Both the position numbers and the translations under genes were made by a program. The notes below the pieces were generated by a model that saw only the letters and a list, made by a program, of their open reading frames with translations, did no database searches and was not told where the DNA came from. DNA of 32,066 bases, taken from NCBI GenBank assembly GCA_016196785.1, contig JACPXA010000263.1, forward strand, positions 1 through 32,066. Reading direction: 5' to 3'. This DNA comes from Elusimicrobiota bacterium (lineage in GTDB: Bacteria; Elusimicrobiota; Elusimicrobia; 2-01-FULL-59-12; JACPXA01). This document shows positions 29,801 through 32,066 of the stretch, piece after piece (the stretch's first letter is position 1; the number at the start of each line of letters is the position of its first letter).

Positions 29801-31401
29801 GGATATGGCTTCCTCCTCACCCTCCCCTCTCCCCCTTCCAGGGGGAGAGGATTAAGGAGAGGGGGTCGTTCAGAGCCGCGGGGTTGGCAGTATGGCTAGT
29901 GCTAGGAGTGGGTGGCACAGGCTGGTGCGCCTTTGAGCCGGCGGTGGTGGGGGCACGGGCGGCCGGGGTGAGCGAGGCGGTCGTGGCCGTGGCGGATGAC
30001 GCCACCGCCGGTTACTACAACCCGGCAGGACTCCTCAAGGTCCCGCAGCCGGAGCTCATGGCGAGCTACTCGCGCCTGTTCCTAGGGTTGGACGACGGCT
30101 CGCAGTTGGGGCGGTCGGTGGTTATGTATGGACAGCAGTTGAAAGGGCTGAGAGGGCGCAAGGGGGCGGTAGGACTACAGTACCTGTTGTTCCAGTTGCC
30201 AAGTCTGTACAAAGAAGAGACGGTGGGGGTGAGTTATGCCCAGGGATGGGATGACCGGCTGAACCTCGGGGTGACCGGGAAGGTGTTGCGGGTCAGTCTG
30301 GGGGGCGATGAGTTCACCGGGAACGCGATCAACCCGCTGACCGGTGCGACACGGGGTGGGGCTGACCCGGTCATTGCGGATGCATCGCGGCGCACGCGGC
30401 TCGCAGCGGATGTAGGAGCCCAGTGGCGAATCACCTCCGCCTACACGGTGGGGGTGAGTGTGGCCAACTTGAACCAGCCCAACATCGCCTTAAGTAGCAG
30501 TGATGTGGATCGGGTCAGTCGGGTCTATCGGTTTGGGGTGGCGCGGCGGACCCGCAATCTGACGATTGCCCTAGACGGGCTGGAACGGAAGTTCACACGG
30601 GAAGACTTTCGCGGAAGCCTCGGCATCGAGAAATGGTGGGGCCATGGGCTGGCGGTCCGTGGTGGCTTCGGAGCAGGTTCTCGGGACTTTCGAGCGATCA
30701 CCGTAGGGGCGGCGTATCAGTATCGAGCGTTTCAGGTGGACTATGGATTTAGCTATCCGATCACGGGGATCACGGGGACGGCGGGAACCCATGTGTTTGG
30801 GTTCACCGTGCGGTTTGGAACGCCGCCCCTGGATGAGGCGACGCTGGAAGCGCGCTTAGAGACCGAGGTGGCGGCGCGGCAGCGTCTCGAGGCGGAGTTA
30901 CAAGAGGCGCTCGCCGCGGTGGAGCAAACGACGAAGGCTGCCGCCCAGGCCCAAACGGAGGTGGAAACGCTTCGCAAGCAGGGAGAGGAACCTGCGCTCA
31001 GCACCGCGGAGCGGTTAGCCCAGGTCAGGGCTCGGCAGGCGGGGGAGGCCAAGCAGATGCAGCGGGTGCTTGAGGAAGACCTCGCTCGCTGGCAGAACAG
31101 GAAGGGCACGCTGCCGGAGCGGTTGGCGTTGGTGCAACGGATGATTCAAAAGTATCAGCGGTGGGGGCTGGATCCTGCCCGCTTGGAGGGGGAGCGGGAG
31201 GAGTTGCAGGCCCAACTGGTTCGGATCCAGGAAGAGTATCAGCTTGCCTGGCGATACTACCAGAAGCTTGTCCAAGGGGGAGCGACGGTGCCGGAACGGA
31301 GAGAACTCTTAGAGCGTACCCTGAAACGATATCAGGCGATGGGCGTTGAGGTCACCGAGGTTCAGCAGGAACTCACCCGTCTCCAGGGAGGTCAGCCGTG
31401 A
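29797..31401 (+). CDS. PorV/UPF0164-like outer-membrane beta-barrel with C-terminal coiled coil
   Basis: A 534-residue protein. The N-terminal signal (RAAGLAVWLVLGVGGTGWCA) is preceded by about 18 residues encoded by a palindromic repeat (29812-29866). Residues 45-345 resemble PorV/UPF0164 barrels: GARAAGVSEAVVAVADDATA with GYYNPAGL, then beta strands and the closing AGTHVFGFTVRFG. Residues 350-534 are charged, Ala/Glu/Gln-rich coiled coil, with two copies of a PERxxLxxRxxxxYQxxG motif (near 449 and 505). AGAGG lies 6 bases before the ATG, which overlaps the regulator's stop. The coiled coil may reach through the periplasm (inference). Confidence 0.8.
   Translation: MRIWLPPHPPLSPFQGERIKERGSFRAAGLAVWLVLGVGGTGWCAFEPAVVGARAAGVSEAVVAVADDATAGYYNPAGLLKVPQPELMASYSRLFLGLDDGSQLGRSVVMYGQQLKGLRGRKGAVGLQYLLFQLPSLYKEETVGVSYAQGWDDRLNLGVTGKVLRVSLGGDEFTGNAINPLTGATRGGADPVIADASRRTRLAADVGAQWRITSAYTVGVSVANLNQPNIALSSSDVDRVSRVYRFGVARRTRNLTIALDGLERKFTREDFRGSLGIEKWWGHGLAVRGGFGAGSRDFRAITVGAAYQYRAFQVDYGFSYPITGITGTAGTHVFGFTVRFGTPPLDEATLEARLETEVAARQRLEAELQEALAAVEQTTKAAAQAQTEVETLRKQGEEPALSTAERLAQVRARQAGEAKQMQRVLEEDLARWQNRKGTLPERLALVQRMIQKYQRWGLDPARLEGEREELQAQLVRIQEEYQLAWRYYQKLVQGGATVPERRELLERTLKRYQAMGVEVTEVQQELTRLQGGQP
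29812..29866. repeat. GC-rich palindromic repeat inside the PorV-like gene
   Basis: A perfect 10-bp stem CCTCTCCCCC (29826-29835) / GGGGGAGAGG (29841-29850) with loop TTCCA, followed by a partial second copy GGAGAGGGGG (29857-29866). In frame it encodes PHPPLSPFQGERIKERG. It is related to the repeat at 118-156. Confidence 0.85.
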
Positions 31402-32066
31402 GGACATCTCTACTTATCCGTCATTCCCGCGCAAGCGGGAATCCAGTCCAGAAATCTGGGTCCCCGCCTGCGCGGGGACGACAATCCAAAGCTCAGTGTG
31501 TGACCGTACTGGGTATTGTCCGATACGTCCTCCTTCTGACCAATCTTGCACTTTTCTTTGCGCCAGCGGGGTGGACGCTCACGACCGGCCAGAATGCGGA
31601 TGGGCCCATCATCGGCCAGCCAAATTTCACCACCCCTAGCATTACCGGAGCCGGCCTGAACCTCGTAGGAACTCAGAACGGCATCTATGTGGATTCAAAC
31701 GGAAAACTCTTCATCACGGATGTCGGCAACAACCGGGTGCTGATCTACAACAGCGTCCCCACCGCGAGCGGCGCGGCCGCCAATGTGGTGGTGGGTCAAG
31801 CTAGTATGAACGCCAACTTGGCGAATCAGGGGCTGCCTGCGGATGCCGCGACCTTGAACAGCCCCAGGGGGGTCTTCTCGGATGGCACCAACCGCCCGTG
31901 GCGGGTCAAGTCCCGCCCGCCCTCGCTGCTGGCCTGCCAGGCGCTGGAGTGGACCAAGTTCTCCATGCTGCGGCCCCTCCGCACGTACCGCCATCTCTAC
32001 ACCCGCGGGGAGGAGCTCCTGCGGGCGGTGGGCGTGTGGGAGGACCGGGACGAGACCGTCCGGAAC
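31398..32066 (+). CDS. NHL-repeat secreted protein, 3' end partial or chimeric
   Basis: The frame opens at GTG 31398, overlapping the upstream TGA (GTGA) with GGGAGG six bases before, and stays open to the window end (223 codons). The first six residues (VRTSLL) run into a palindromic repeat (RHSRASGNPVQKSGSPPARG), then a signal peptide (VRYVLLLTNLALFFAPAGW). Next come NHL-type units: NADGPIIGQPNF, YVDSNGKLFITDVGNNRVLI, NVVVGQASMNAN and LNSPRGVFSDGTN. After about codon 165 (31891) the NHL pattern stops and a more GC-rich sequence of different character begins. It could instead start at GTG 31500. Confidence 0.75.
   Translation, partial: MRTSLLIRHSRASGNPVQKSGSPPARGRQSKAQCVTVLGIVRYVLLLTNLALFFAPAGWTLTTGQNADGPIIGQPNFTTPSITGAGLNLVGTQNGIYVDSNGKLFITDVGNNRVLIYNSVPTASGAAANVVVGQASMNANLANQGLPADAATLNSPRGVFSDGTNRPWRVKSRPPSLLACQALEWTKFSMLRPLRTYRHLYTRGEELLRAVGVWEDRDETVRN
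31420..31482. repeat. 63-bp REP-like palindrome inside the NHL gene
   Basis: GTCATTCCCGC (31420-31430) is the inverted counterpart of GCGGGGACGAC (31472-31482). Inner hairpins are TTCCCGC/GCGGGAA and CCAG/CTGG. The same unit is nested in the element at 28765-28886. It is in frame with the gene and encodes SRASGNP, the typical translation of this repeat class. Confidence 0.85.

Overview
The window reads as chromosomal DNA of a GC-rich, diderm (outer-membrane-bearing) bacterium. Evidence for two membranes is the mlaE-mlaF-mlaD lipid-transport genes, a PorV/UPF0164-like beta-barrel and several signal-peptide proteins. Frequent GTG/TTG starts, very tight gene packing, a K+-independent proton pyrophosphatase, and NHL and VCBS repeat proteins would suit an uncultivated lineage near NC10/Methylomirabilota or Nitrospirota. 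That placement is a guess from gene content only.

Layout. 1-2730: the end of an unknown gene, a GC-rich palindromic repeat, and a large unrecognised membrane protein that looks 5'-truncated. 2810-3155 (minus strand): a two-gene operon of tiny membrane proteins, one apparently starting at CTG. 3262-5467: proB and ychF. 5469-17382: a very compact block, rpsF-ssb-rpsR-rplI-dnaB-alr-mlaE-mlaF-mlaD-PIN/TRAM-ispD-ispF-cysS-rlmB. Most junctions are overlaps of the ATGA, GTGA or TTGA type, so long co-transcription is likely. mlaD carries a frameshift at a run of seven G. 17383-20636: a less GC-rich accessory patch with a 14-repeat VCBS/FG-GAP secreted protein and a DUF433/DUF5615 antitoxin-toxin pair.

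20637-26655: the order tRNA-Thr(TGT), tRNA-Tyr(GTA), tRNA-Gly(TCC), tRNA-Thr(GGT), then rpmG, tRNA-Trp, secE, nusG, rplK, rplA. This matches the E. coli thrU-tyrU-glyT-thrT-tufB-secE-nusG-rplKA order, but four protein genes sit between the tRNAs, tufB is missing, and after rplA the expected rplJ-rplL-rpoBC is replaced by hppA. A 325-nt gene-free, hairpin-rich stretch with a promoter-terminator pair at its head lies upstream of tRNA-Trp. 28765-32066: a palindromic element, a MerR-HTH/receiver fusion regulator behind three short palindromes, the outer-membrane protein and an NHL-repeat protein, the last three chained by ATGA/GTGA overlaps. The NHL gene changes character abruptly near 31891.

The most distinctive pattern is that different palindromic repeats lie in frame at the N-terminal end of four genes (large membrane protein, M48 lipoprotein, PorV-like protein, NHL protein). 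At least three of these encode exported proteins, and there the repeat falls in the cytoplasmic n-region of the signal peptide or supplies the start codon.
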